Assembly (NCBI RefSeq): GCF_900182555.1
Contig: NZ_FXTH01000021.1
Location: forward strand, 1 to 53,968
DNA from: Fodinibius sediminis
GTDB lineage: Bacteria > Bacteroidota > Rhodothermia > Balneolales > Balneolaceae
Reading direction: 5' to 3'
Length of the DNA: 53,968 bases
The notes under the pieces are model-generated. The model ran no database searches. It worked only from the letters and a program-made list of their open reading frames with translations, and was not told the DNA's origin. Positions 42,558-51,439 of the stretch are shown piece after piece. The translations under genes and the position numbers were made by a program. Positions within the stretch are counted from its first letter, which is position 1, and each line of letters starts with the position of its first letter.

Positions 42558-43351
42558 TACCGAAGGCTTATATAGATGCTTGGCGTACTACAGCTCCTTG
42601 GCAACAAGATGCACAAATAGAACAAGATCTGGTTATTTCAAGAGCATTAGTAGAACTGTTTTCAAATGATTTTTTAAGAGAACATCTTGCCTTCCGGGGT
42701 GGGACAGCTCTACACAAATTATTCTTACATCCTCAGGCTCGCTATTCAGAAGACATTGATCTGGTTCAGCTCAAGGAAGGTCGTATTAAACCTATACTCG
42801 AAGCTATCCACGATCAATTGTTATTCTTGGGAGGAAAAGAAGACCGAGACGTGCAATCAGCTGATCATAATTGGACTGTGTATTATTCCTTCGAAACGGA
42901 ATATCCGCCGCCACCAGAGATGCGTATTAAAATTGAGATTAATACAAGGGAGCACATAAATATATTAGATTTAAATGAAGAGAGATTTACTGTTGAAAAT
43001 CGGTGGTTTAGCGGTTCCGCAGATATCGTGACCTATCAGCCAGAAGAACTGTTGGGGACCAAGCTTCGAGCTTTATATCAGCGTAAAAAGGGGCGCGATC
43101 TTTTTGATCTCCATTATGCTCTTACACATCTTGAAGTTGATACTGGAAGTATTATTCGTTGTTTCCAGGCATATATGGAAGAAAATGACAACCGACCGCC
43201 CACGGGTAGAGAGTTTGAACTCAATTTGGAAGAAAAGATGCAAGACCGAGAATTTACCGGAGATATTAAGGCTTTATTGCGTCCTGAGATTAAATACGAC
43301 CAAGATAAAGCTTATGAACATGTTTTTAATTCATTAATTCGGAATATTTAA
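42554..43351 (+). CDS. AbiEii-type nucleotidyltransferase toxin
   Basis: A 265-aa toxin of the AbiEii family, which blocks growth by nucleotide transfer, shown for relatives to act on tRNA. Start ATG 42554 overlaps the antitoxin TGA. The nucleotidyltransferase core is LAFRGGTALHKLF (~50-62) followed by RYSEDIDLVQL (~68-78, Asp-x-Asp). The distal motif, YQPEELLGTKLRALYQRKKGRDLFDLHYAL, is also typical. With AbiEi it forms an abortive-infection system, placed directly upstream of the large helicase/methylase genes. Confidence 0.93.
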   Translation: MIPKAYIDAWRTTAPWQQDAQIEQDLVISRALVELFSNDFLREHLAFRGGTALHKLFLHPQARYSEDIDLVQLKEGRIKPILEAIHDQLLFLGGKEDRDVQSADHNWTVYYSFETEYPPPPEMRIKIEINTREHINILDLNEERFTVENRWFSGSADIVTYQPEELLGTKLRALYQRKKGRDLFDLHYALTHLEVDTGSIIRCFQAYMEENDNRPPTGREFELNLEEKMQDREFTGDIKALLRPEIKYDQDKAYEHVFNSLIRNI

Positions 43352-43439
43352 TTGCACATTTAAAATCTTTCTTAGTCAATCCTTCAAATTTTACATATTG
43401 TTGAGCAGATTGGCTTTTATTTAAATTAACCTCTTCGTT

Positions 43440-46400
43440 GTGGACATATTTGATATTCATCAACAGATAATCGGGGAATACGAATCTTTTGTAGAATCTT
43501 TTATTGATTTAAAAGATGACAAAATAAGACAAAAGGTAGATCAAGAGCTAAGTGAAGGGAAGCTTTGGCCTGAACCTCTTATTCAATTTAATCCCTCCTA
43601 TAAAAAAGGTGAAAGCGTAAAGAACCTTTGTAAGCAGGGGGTTCTGCATCCAGAATTGAGTAATATTTTTGAAGGTTACGATCTGTATGAGCATCAAGTT
43701 AAAGCTTTAAAGCTGGGGACGAATGCTGAGGATTTCATTGTAACCTCGGGTACAGGATCAGGGAAGTCATTAACTTATTTGGGTACTATTTTTGATTATG
43801 TATTGCGTAATCCCAATGAGAGAGGGGTTAAAGCAATTATAGTTTATCCTATGAATGCCCTGATTAATTCTCAGTATAATGAAATAGAAAAGTATGAGAG
43901 TAATTACATAGAATCCGGCAAGGAGTTTCCAATCCAGTTTGCACAATATACGGGTCAGGAAGGTGATACTGAACGAGAACGTATTATTGAAGAACAACCA
44001 GATATAATCCTAACCAACTACATGATGATGGAACTCATCATGACAAGGCTTAGAGAAAAAAATCTGAGAGAAAGTTTTAAACAGTCACTGAAGTTTTTGG
44101 TATTTGATGAGCTTCATACCTATAGGGGGCGTCAAGGTTCAGATGTAGCAATGCAAATTAGACGAATTAGAAGTGCTTGTAAGAACGATTTAGTATGTAT
44201 AGGTACTTCAGCTACCATGGCTACCGGTAGTACACTGTTAGAGCAAAGAGAGGCAGTAGCAGATGTAGGTAAAACTATTTTCGGGAAAAAGTTTACCGAA
44301 GATCAAGTTATAGATGAGGCATTTGAATTGGGATTTGAAGAGCTTGACCCCGAAGAGAAAAAACATAAACTGATACAGGCCCTTAATGAAGAAATTGATA
44401 TAAATGATGGGGTAGAAAAGCTTAAAAAGAATGCTTTAGGGGCTTGGCTGGAACGTGATATCGGACTACAAAAGAAGGAAAGTCAATATGTTCGTCAAAA
44501 ACCCAGGACGCTTAATGAAATTTCTGAAGAGTTATCAAACCTTACTGGGATTGACGTAGATCAATGTACTCAAAAAATCCGGAGGTTTTTAAAATGGGCA
44601 GAGCGTATAAATGTAGAGAATGAAAAAAATAATGTTCGACAAAAATGGCTACCCTATAAATTACACCAATTTATATCCCAAACTGGTTCAGTCCATGTAA
44701 AATTAAAAAGCCCAGCAAAACGGGATATTGATGAAGACATAAAGTTAGATGCCGGTTATTTTACTGTAGAAGAGGGGGAATCTGTTCCATTGTATCCTAT
44801 GGTATTTAGTCGGGCTTCGGGTCACGAGTTTATCTGCGTAAAGAAAAATGAAGTTGACCTTACATTGGAACAACACGATTTCAATGAGCAAACTTCAGAA
44901 GAGGATGAAGAGCATGACTTGAGTAGTGGTTATATTGTTTTTGACCACGAAGAGCCGGTGTGGGCATATGACGATATCGTATATTTGCCAGATTCCTGGA
45001 AAACAAAAAAAGGAGGGATTCGAAAGAAGTATAAAGAAAAGGTCCCTCAAGAAATATGGGTAGATGTATATGGAAACTATTCGCTTACCAAAGAGGAAGG
45101 TTACGAGAAAGCTTGGTTTATAAGATCTCCATTGCCATTTGATCCTACAGCTGGAGCGTTTTTCCATGGGGGTACCAGTGAATATACAAAGCTTACTAAG
45201 TTAGGGAGTGAGGCAAGAAGTACAGCTACTTCAGTAATATCCCAGGCGACAATTAAGGCGTTAAAAGAGGCGAATTATAACAAAGAAGCGAGTAAGCTAT
45301 TAAGCTTTACTGATGTTCGTCAAGATGCCTCTTTGCAGGCCGGTCATTTTAATGACTTTACAAAAACAATACGTTTAAGAGCAGCAATTCACAAAGCATT
45401 AAAGGAAGCTGATAATAATACTTTAGATCATGCTGTTATAGCTCAATCTGTTTTTAAAGCACTAAACTTAAGGGAGGAAGAGTATGCTGTTAATCCTATA
45501 GATCCTGATGCCTTTCACGTAGTTAATAGGAATGAAGAGGCTCTTAAAACGAAGTTATTGTATGATTTACTTTATGATCTGAAGTATGGATGGAAAGTAA
45601 CATTACCCAACCTTGAACAGTGTGGATTGCTTAAAATTGACTACGGTCATTTAGAGGAAATAAGTAAACAAGAACAATGGAAGGATATTCCCGGATTTTC
45701 TGAAATGATACCGGAGCAACGGCGCGAAATTCTATATCAAATTTTAGACTATTTCAGAAAGAAATTTGCTGTTGCCCATGAAGCATTAAATCCTGACACA
45801 ATAGAAGAGAACGAGAAGAAAATTAAAAACACTCTGAACGAAGAATGGGGGTTTGATAAGAGTGAACGTATTGAAAGGCCAAATTGGATGCGTTTTCGTC
45901 CATTTGATAGAAAACCCAGTCAAATACCCACCGAAAGTATTGGATATCTCAGTAGATTAGGACGCTATCTTAAAGAATTACCTGAATTAGAAGATCACAT
46001 AACTGATAAAGATTCTTATGAGAACTTATTAGGGACTCTATTAGATAAGCTCCGTGGTACGTATTTTTCTGTTAAGGAGGTTACTGATAGAGGTTCTGGA
46101 GAGACGAAAAAACTCTATCAGTTGTTGGCTGATCCTATAGTTTGGGAACTTGGTGATGGTGAAACATTAATGGATGACCCTGTTCATAACAGATCGTACA
46201 AAGAAACGGAAGATCAGATAAACACCTATTTCCGTGACTTGTATAAGAACCAATTGAATTATGATCTATTTTTTAACGGCTCTGAGCATACTGGCCAAAT
46301 TAATAATGAACAGCGCCAAAATAGAGAGGGAGAATTTAAAAAAGGCGATATAAATGCTCTTTTTTGTTCCCCCACTATGGAGTTAGGGATTGATATTGCT

Positions 46401-48560
46401 GATCTTAATGTAGTTCATATGCGTAATGTGCCACCGAACCCGGCAAACTATGCACAAAGAAGTGGTCGTGCTGGCCGGAGTGGACAAGCAGCATTAGCAT
46501 TCACCTACTGCGCAAACTATTCTTCACACGATCGCCACTATTTTAAAAACTCAAAAGATATGGTGGCTGGAGAAGTGTTGCCTCCTCGTATGGATATGCA
46601 GAATGAGGAGCTTGTAATGAGTCATCTAAATGCTATCTGTTTATCTGAGGTAGGTTTAAGAGATTTAAATGATTCAATAGCAAATGTCCTTGACTTGGGA
46701 GATGAAGATGTTTTACCGATAAAGGAAGAGGTAAAGTTAAAGTTTGATCTATCTGACAAAAAGAAACGTAACATTAAAAAGCTATTCAATTTTGTAATAT
46801 CTGATATAAAAGATGACTTAGCTTGGTATTCTGAAGAATGGTTGGAAAGTAAGATAAATAATGTCTTTGGCAGGTTTAATGAGGCCCTGGAACGATGGCG
46901 ATCACTATATAAAGATGCCGTTTCACAACGGAGAAGGGCTCAAAATATCCTCGATAATCCTACGTATAAAGCAGGAAGTAGCGAAAAGAAATTAGCAGGA
47001 ATAAATGAAGATCAAGCAAGGCGACAAATTTCTTTGCTGAAAAATGAATATCGCAAAGGTGGGAGCCTTTCGGAGTTTTATCCTTATCGCTACTTAGCCT
47101 CAGAAGGGTTTTTACCGGGATATAACTTTACCAGACTTCCTATTCGAGCCTATATGCCTTCAAACGACATTAGTATGGAGGGTGACTACTTGTCTCGACC
47201 AAGGAATATTGCTTTAAGGGAGTTCGGACCCGGAAACATTATATATCACAATGGTTCTACCTATTCAGTTACAAGGATGAATGTCAATGATGCATCCAAA
47301 GAACTAACGAGGGCAAAAGTAGCAAAGAAGAGTGGTTATATTCTCGATGGGAAAGATTTTGAAAACGAGCTTTGTCCCTTTACGAAAGAACAGCTTGACG
47401 ATGATAATTCCAGAGAGATTATCAATAATTTGACCCACATGGGAGAGGTACAAACGAGGCCACGTAAAAGAATTTCTTGTAATGAGGAAGAAAGACAATC
47501 TCGCGGTTATGAAATTGATACCTACTTTAAGGTAGATGGAAGTATGGATCGCGTTAAAAATATTGAGCTTAAAGGCAGTGAAGGTAATTTAATGACTATG
47601 AGATACATTCCTGCAGCTCAACTCTATTTTATTAATAGAAAGTGGCGCACATCTACAGAGAAAGGATTCCTGCTTAACCTAACTACGGGAGAATGGGCTA
47701 AAGGAAATAAAGCTGATAAAGAAAAAGAAGAATCAGTTGATGAGTTTGCGAATGTACAGCTTTATGTAAGGGATACTGCGGATGCTATTTATTTACATCC
47801 TACTTCAACTCTTGGTTTGGAATATGAAGGGGTAATAACACTCCAATACGCCTTAAAAAATGCTATTGAGCAAGTGTTTAGAGTAGAGCCCAATGAAATT
47901 CGTGTGGAACTTATGGGAGATAAAGAAGCTCCCAATATTCTTGTGTATGAAGCATCAGAAGGAAGTTTAGGTGTTTTAAAAACACTGGCTGATCAACCCA
48001 AGAAATTTAGGGAAGTAGTAGAAAAGGCATATGAAATTTGCCACTTTACCAAACCTAAAAAAGAGGAAAAGGAGCTGCCTCAGGCATCTTACGATGATTT
48101 GCTAAGCTATTATAACCAATACCATCATAAGCTATTAGATCGTCATAAGATAAAAGGGTCTTTGGAACTGCTTAAAGTGGCTGAGCCGGATCCGAAAAAG
48201 AAAGGAACGAATAGAAATTATTCAGAGCAATTGGAATACCTTCGGGAGCGAATAGATCCAAACTCGAGCCTTGAAAAAGAGTTCTTAGATTATCTTGCAG
48301 ATAACGGTCTTTCTCTACCTGATAAGGCCCAATATGATGTGAGCGAACTATATGTCAATGCTGATTTCTTTTATGAACCCAATGTAGTCATTTTTATTGA
48401 CGGTAATGTTCATGATAAGCCTGGTGTACAGAGTGGGGACGAGAAGAAACGTAAAGCCCTTCGCAAAAAAGGATATCAGGTACTGGTATATCGTTATGAT
48501 CAAGATCTTAATACATTTGTAGAAAGCCGTCCGGATATATTTCAAGAAGTTCAAATTTAG
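43440..48560 (+). CDS. Giant DEAD-box helicase with DUF1998 region and C-terminal nuclease-like domain
   Basis: A 1706-aa cytosolic protein starting with GTG; no in-frame ATG precedes the helicase motifs. The SF2 core has Walker A TSGTGSGKS (~103), DELH (~221), TSATMA, and the C-terminal lobe SPTMELGIDIADLNVVHMRN and QRSGRAGRSGQ (~1005). The lobes are separated by a ~700-residue insert. A DUF1998-like region follows (~1430-1560: VYEASEGSLGVL, LLSYYNQYHHKLLDRH), but the Cys pair usual before LLSY is S/D here. The end (~1630-1700) resembles a Vsr/DUF559 nuclease: NADFFYEP, IFIDGNVHD, RKALRKKGYQVLVYRYD. It compares with a DrmA-DrmB fusion (DISARM) or with DruE (Druantia). Confidence 0.85.
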   Translation: MDIFDIHQQIIGEYESFVESFIDLKDDKIRQKVDQELSEGKLWPEPLIQFNPSYKKGESVKNLCKQGVLHPELSNIFEGYDLYEHQVKALKLGTNAEDFIVTSGTGSGKSLTYLGTIFDYVLRNPNERGVKAIIVYPMNALINSQYNEIEKYESNYIESGKEFPIQFAQYTGQEGDTERERIIEEQPDIILTNYMMMELIMTRLREKNLRESFKQSLKFLVFDELHTYRGRQGSDVAMQIRRIRSACKNDLVCIGTSATMATGSTLLEQREAVADVGKTIFGKKFTEDQVIDEAFELGFEELDPEEKKHKLIQALNEEIDINDGVEKLKKNALGAWLERDIGLQKKESQYVRQKPRTLNEISEELSNLTGIDVDQCTQKIRRFLKWAERINVENEKNNVRQKWLPYKLHQFISQTGSVHVKLKSPAKRDIDEDIKLDAGYFTVEEGESVPLYPMVFSRASGHEFICVKKNEVDLTLEQHDFNEQTSEEDEEHDLSSGYIVFDHEEPVWAYDDIVYLPDSWKTKKGGIRKKYKEKVPQEIWVDVYGNYSLTKEEGYEKAWFIRSPLPFDPTAGAFFHGGTSEYTKLTKLGSEARSTATSVISQATIKALKEANYNKEASKLLSFTDVRQDASLQAGHFNDFTKTIRLRAAIHKALKEADNNTLDHAVIAQSVFKALNLREEEYAVNPIDPDAFHVVNRNEEALKTKLLYDLLYDLKYGWKVTLPNLEQCGLLKIDYGHLEEISKQEQWKDIPGFSEMIPEQRREILYQILDYFRKKFAVAHEALNPDTIEENEKKIKNTLNEEWGFDKSERIERPNWMRFRPFDRKPSQIPTESIGYLSRLGRYLKELPELEDHITDKDSYENLLGTLLDKLRGTYFSVKEVTDRGSGETKKLYQLLADPIVWELGDGETLMDDPVHNRSYKETEDQINTYFRDLYKNQLNYDLFFNGSEHTGQINNEQRQNREGEFKKGDINALFCSPTMELGIDIADLNVVHMRNVPPNPANYAQRSGRAGRSGQAALAFTYCANYSSHDRHYFKNSKDMVAGEVLPPRMDMQNEELVMSHLNAICLSEVGLRDLNDSIANVLDLGDEDVLPIKEEVKLKFDLSDKKKRNIKKLFNFVISDIKDDLAWYSEEWLESKINNVFGRFNEALERWRSLYKDAVSQRRRAQNILDNPTYKAGSSEKKLAGINEDQARRQISLLKNEYRKGGSLSEFYPYRYLASEGFLPGYNFTRLPIRAYMPSNDISMEGDYLSRPRNIALREFGPGNIIYHNGSTYSVTRMNVNDASKELTRAKVAKKSGYILDGKDFENELCPFTKEQLDDDNSREIINNLTHMGEVQTRPRKRISCNEEERQSRGYEIDTYFKVDGSMDRVKNIELKGSEGNLMTMRYIPAAQLYFINRKWRTSTEKGFLLNLTTGEWAKGNKADKEKEESVDEFANVQLYVRDTADAIYLHPTSTLGLEYEGVITLQYALKNAIEQVFRVEPNEIRVELMGDKEAPNILVYEASEGSLGVLKTLADQPKKFREVVEKAYEICHFTKPKKEEKELPQASYDDLLSYYNQYHHKLLDRHKIKGSLELLKVAEPDPKKKGTNRNYSEQLEYLRERIDPNSSLEKEFLDYLADNGLSLPDKAQYDVSELYVNADFFYEPNVVIFIDGNVHDKPGVQSGDEKKRKALRKKGYQVLVYRYDQDLNTFVESRPDIFQEVQI

Positions 48561-48580
48561 ATTTTAAGTAATAGCAAAGA

Positions 48581-51409
48581 ATGGATTATAAACCAGGTAC
48601 CTTAGTATCGGTACGAAACAGGAATTGGGTAGTACAGCCATCAAATAATGAACAACTTTTAAAATTACGTCCCCTTGGTGGTACAGAAACAGAAGAAACG
48701 GGAATCTACCTTCCATTGCTGGATGCGAAGGATCGTCCCAAGCCATTTCAATTCCCGTTACCTTCACCTGATAAGTTTGGAGATATCTCTTCTACCAATG
48801 TATTGTACAATGCAATAAGATTATCATTTAGAAATGGAGCGGGTCCGTTTCGTTCTTTTGGTAAACTCTCCTTTAGACCCAGAGCCTATCAGTTGGTGCC
48901 TCTAATTATGGCGTTGCGACAAGAAAAAACGCGAATACTTATTGCTGATGATGTGGGTATTGGTAAGACCATCGAAGCCCTTCTCGTTGTTAAGGAGAAA
49001 TTAGAACGAGGGGATATCGATAGTTTTTCTGTGGTTTGTCCACCGCACCTTTGTGATCAGTGGGCTAAAGAACTCGAAGAAAAATTCAATATCGATCCAG
49101 TCGTCATTCGCTCGGAGTCTATCTCCTACCTGGAGCGCAAGATGCCACCCGATACAATTATTTTTAATTATTTTCCGTATCAGGTTATATCTATTGATTA
49201 TATAAAACAGGATAAATATCGGCAGACTTTTATCAATGAGTGTCCGGAAATGGTGGTTGTTGATGAAGCCCATACTTGTGCAGAGCCACCAGGAGAACAC
49301 CGAAATACACAGATGCGTCATTCTCTAATCAAGGATATTTCTAATAAGGAGGGACAGGAATTATTACTTCTTACTGCAACACCTCACCGGGGATTTGAAA
49401 CATCCTTCCAATCAATATTGGGAATGCTGAAACCTGAATTCTCCGATGTTGAGATAGCAAACTCGGATCAAAAAACCCGAAGAGAATTGGCAAAGTATTT
49501 TGTCCAGCGAAGGCGTGGTGATGTTACTAAATGGATGGGGGAAGAAACGCAATTTCCTGATAGAGATTTTGAAGAGCTGGAGTACCAGTTAGGTAATGAT
49601 TACCAAGTTCTTTTTACAGATTTCCTTGGTTATGCAAAAGAGATGATACAGGCAGATACCGAGTCGAAGCATATTCATTACTGGACAGCACTTGGATTGC
49701 TGCGTGGTATCATCTCAAGTCCCACGGCAGGGGTTTCTATGTTGCGAAAACGAGCTAATAAAAAAGAAGATGAGTTGGACGAGGTCGATGATGAAACGGC
49801 CAAAATGTTGGTCTTAGATGATGACGAGCAGGATGAAGATGTGGAACCGACGGCCGTGACCTCATCACTTGAAGTAAAGCAAGCTGAAGCCCAACGATTG
49901 AGAAATTATGCCAATCGACTTGAAGACTTAGGCAAGCCATCTAAGGATAACAAGGTGAAGGCAGCGATTGACATCGTTGGGGAGTGGCTGCAGGACGGAT
50001 ACAATCCGATTATATTTTGCCGGTATATTTCTACTGCTCACTATGTGGCCGATCAAATTCGGGATAACTTGCCCTCAGGCTATATTCGTGATACCGAAGT
50101 CGAATCGGTTACCAGTGAATTAGCTGATGAGCAGCGAAAAGAAAAGGTTGAGGCTTTAGGCAAGCAGAAATATCGGGTGTTGGTTGCCACTGATTGCCTT
50201 AGTGAGGGAATTAACCTGCAGGATCACTTTACGGCTGTATTACACTATGATTTACCCTGGAATCCTAATAGAATTGAACAGAGAGAAGGTCGGGTGGATC
50301 GCTTTGGACAAATAGCTCCCAGGGTAAAAACAGCGCTCTTATATGGAGGAGGGAATCCAATTGATGCAACGGTGTTAAAGGTTCTACTGAGAAAAGCCCG
50401 ACAGATTAAAAAGGATACGGGAATTTCTATTCCATTTCCTGATGACAGTAAATCCATTATGGAAGCCGTTTTAAATGCAGTATTACTGAATCCCGGTTCC
50501 GTGAATACGGATATGAGCCAGTTGCAGCTTGGATTCCAGAATGAGGTGGTTAAAAAGGGAGCGGATCAAGCAAGCTTGGCTATAGAGCGTGCCAAAAGTC
50601 GTGAAGAAGCGACCAGGAGTATTTTTGCTCAGCGAGCTATCAAGCCAGAAGAAATTAAAGAGTACCTGGTTGATTCTGATGAAGCTCTTGGAAGTCCGGC
50701 TGATGTAGAAAAATTCGTAAAGGATGCCGCCGATTATATAGGGATTGAACTACGGCCGGTACCAAACAAATCCGATCAGTACTATCTGAATACGACACAG
50801 CTTTCAAAACGTCTTAGAGAACTATTGCCAGAAAAAGAGAAAATTAAGGTAGGATTTGAAGCGCCCTTGCCCGAAGATGTCTATTACCTGGGACGTAACC
50901 ATCCTTTTATTGAACAATTATCACAAAAAATTATGGGACTGACATTTCAGGACGAGGAGTCACCGTTTTCAAGAATGTCGGTTGTCCGAACGGACCAGGT
51001 AGATGTTAAAACAACCCTTTTGTTACTCCGGGTACGTAATGTTATTTCCAAGAAAAAGCGAAATAATGAGTTGGTAGCTGAAGAAATGGTGCTCTGGGGA
51101 TATAGAGGGGATCCTGAGGACGAGGATTTCCTGAATCATGACCATGTGAAAGAGTTACTGAACAAAGTAAAAGCAGTCGCAAACCTCTCTCAGCAGGAAA
51201 AAAAGTATTTTGCAGAAGCTGAATTGCGAGATTTTAAAAGCGAAAAAATGGAAGAAAGTTTAAAAGAACTTACCCGTGAACGAACGGAAGAGTTAATTGA
51301 GGCGCATGACCAATATCATGAAGCTGTAGGAGGGGGAAGATATACGGGAGTTGAACCTGTTCTGCCTCCCGATGTGATGGGTATGTATATCCTACTTCCG
51401 GCAGTGTAA
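48581..51409 (+). CDS. SNF2-type helicase, DrmD-like
   Basis: A 942-aa SF2/SNF2 ATPase. The N-terminal module (MDYKPGTLVSVRNRNWVVQP, LRPLGGTE) is typical of DrmD-like helicase-related proteins. Motifs: DDVGIGKTIEALLV (Walker A, ~122), VDEAHTCAEPPG (~227), LLTATPHRGFE (~265), then the C-terminal lobe with IIFCRYISTAHYVAD, VATDCLSEGINLQ and EQREGRVDRFGQ (~569). An acidic insert (DEVDDETAKMLVLDDDEQDED) lies between lobes near 400-430. It sits between the giant helicase (20 bp) and the methylase (30 bp) and is clearly one operon with them. In DISARM class 1 the equivalent protein is required for defence. Confidence 0.9.
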   Translation: MDYKPGTLVSVRNRNWVVQPSNNEQLLKLRPLGGTETEETGIYLPLLDAKDRPKPFQFPLPSPDKFGDISSTNVLYNAIRLSFRNGAGPFRSFGKLSFRPRAYQLVPLIMALRQEKTRILIADDVGIGKTIEALLVVKEKLERGDIDSFSVVCPPHLCDQWAKELEEKFNIDPVVIRSESISYLERKMPPDTIIFNYFPYQVISIDYIKQDKYRQTFINECPEMVVVDEAHTCAEPPGEHRNTQMRHSLIKDISNKEGQELLLLTATPHRGFETSFQSILGMLKPEFSDVEIANSDQKTRRELAKYFVQRRRGDVTKWMGEETQFPDRDFEELEYQLGNDYQVLFTDFLGYAKEMIQADTESKHIHYWTALGLLRGIISSPTAGVSMLRKRANKKEDELDEVDDETAKMLVLDDDEQDEDVEPTAVTSSLEVKQAEAQRLRNYANRLEDLGKPSKDNKVKAAIDIVGEWLQDGYNPIIFCRYISTAHYVADQIRDNLPSGYIRDTEVESVTSELADEQRKEKVEALGKQKYRVLVATDCLSEGINLQDHFTAVLHYDLPWNPNRIEQREGRVDRFGQIAPRVKTALLYGGGNPIDATVLKVLLRKARQIKKDTGISIPFPDDSKSIMEAVLNAVLLNPGSVNTDMSQLQLGFQNEVVKKGADQASLAIERAKSREEATRSIFAQRAIKPEEIKEYLVDSDEALGSPADVEKFVKDAADYIGIELRPVPNKSDQYYLNTTQLSKRLRELLPEKEKIKVGFEAPLPEDVYYLGRNHPFIEQLSQKIMGLTFQDEESPFSRMSVVRTDQVDVKTTLLLLRVRNVISKKKRNNELVAEEMVLWGYRGDPEDEDFLNHDHVKELLNKVKAVANLSQQEKKYFAEAELRDFKSEKMEESLKELTRERTEELIEAHDQYHEAVGGGRYTGVEPVLPPDVMGMYILLPAV

Positions 51410-51439
51410 GTATCATTGATTTAAGCAACGATTAATTTT

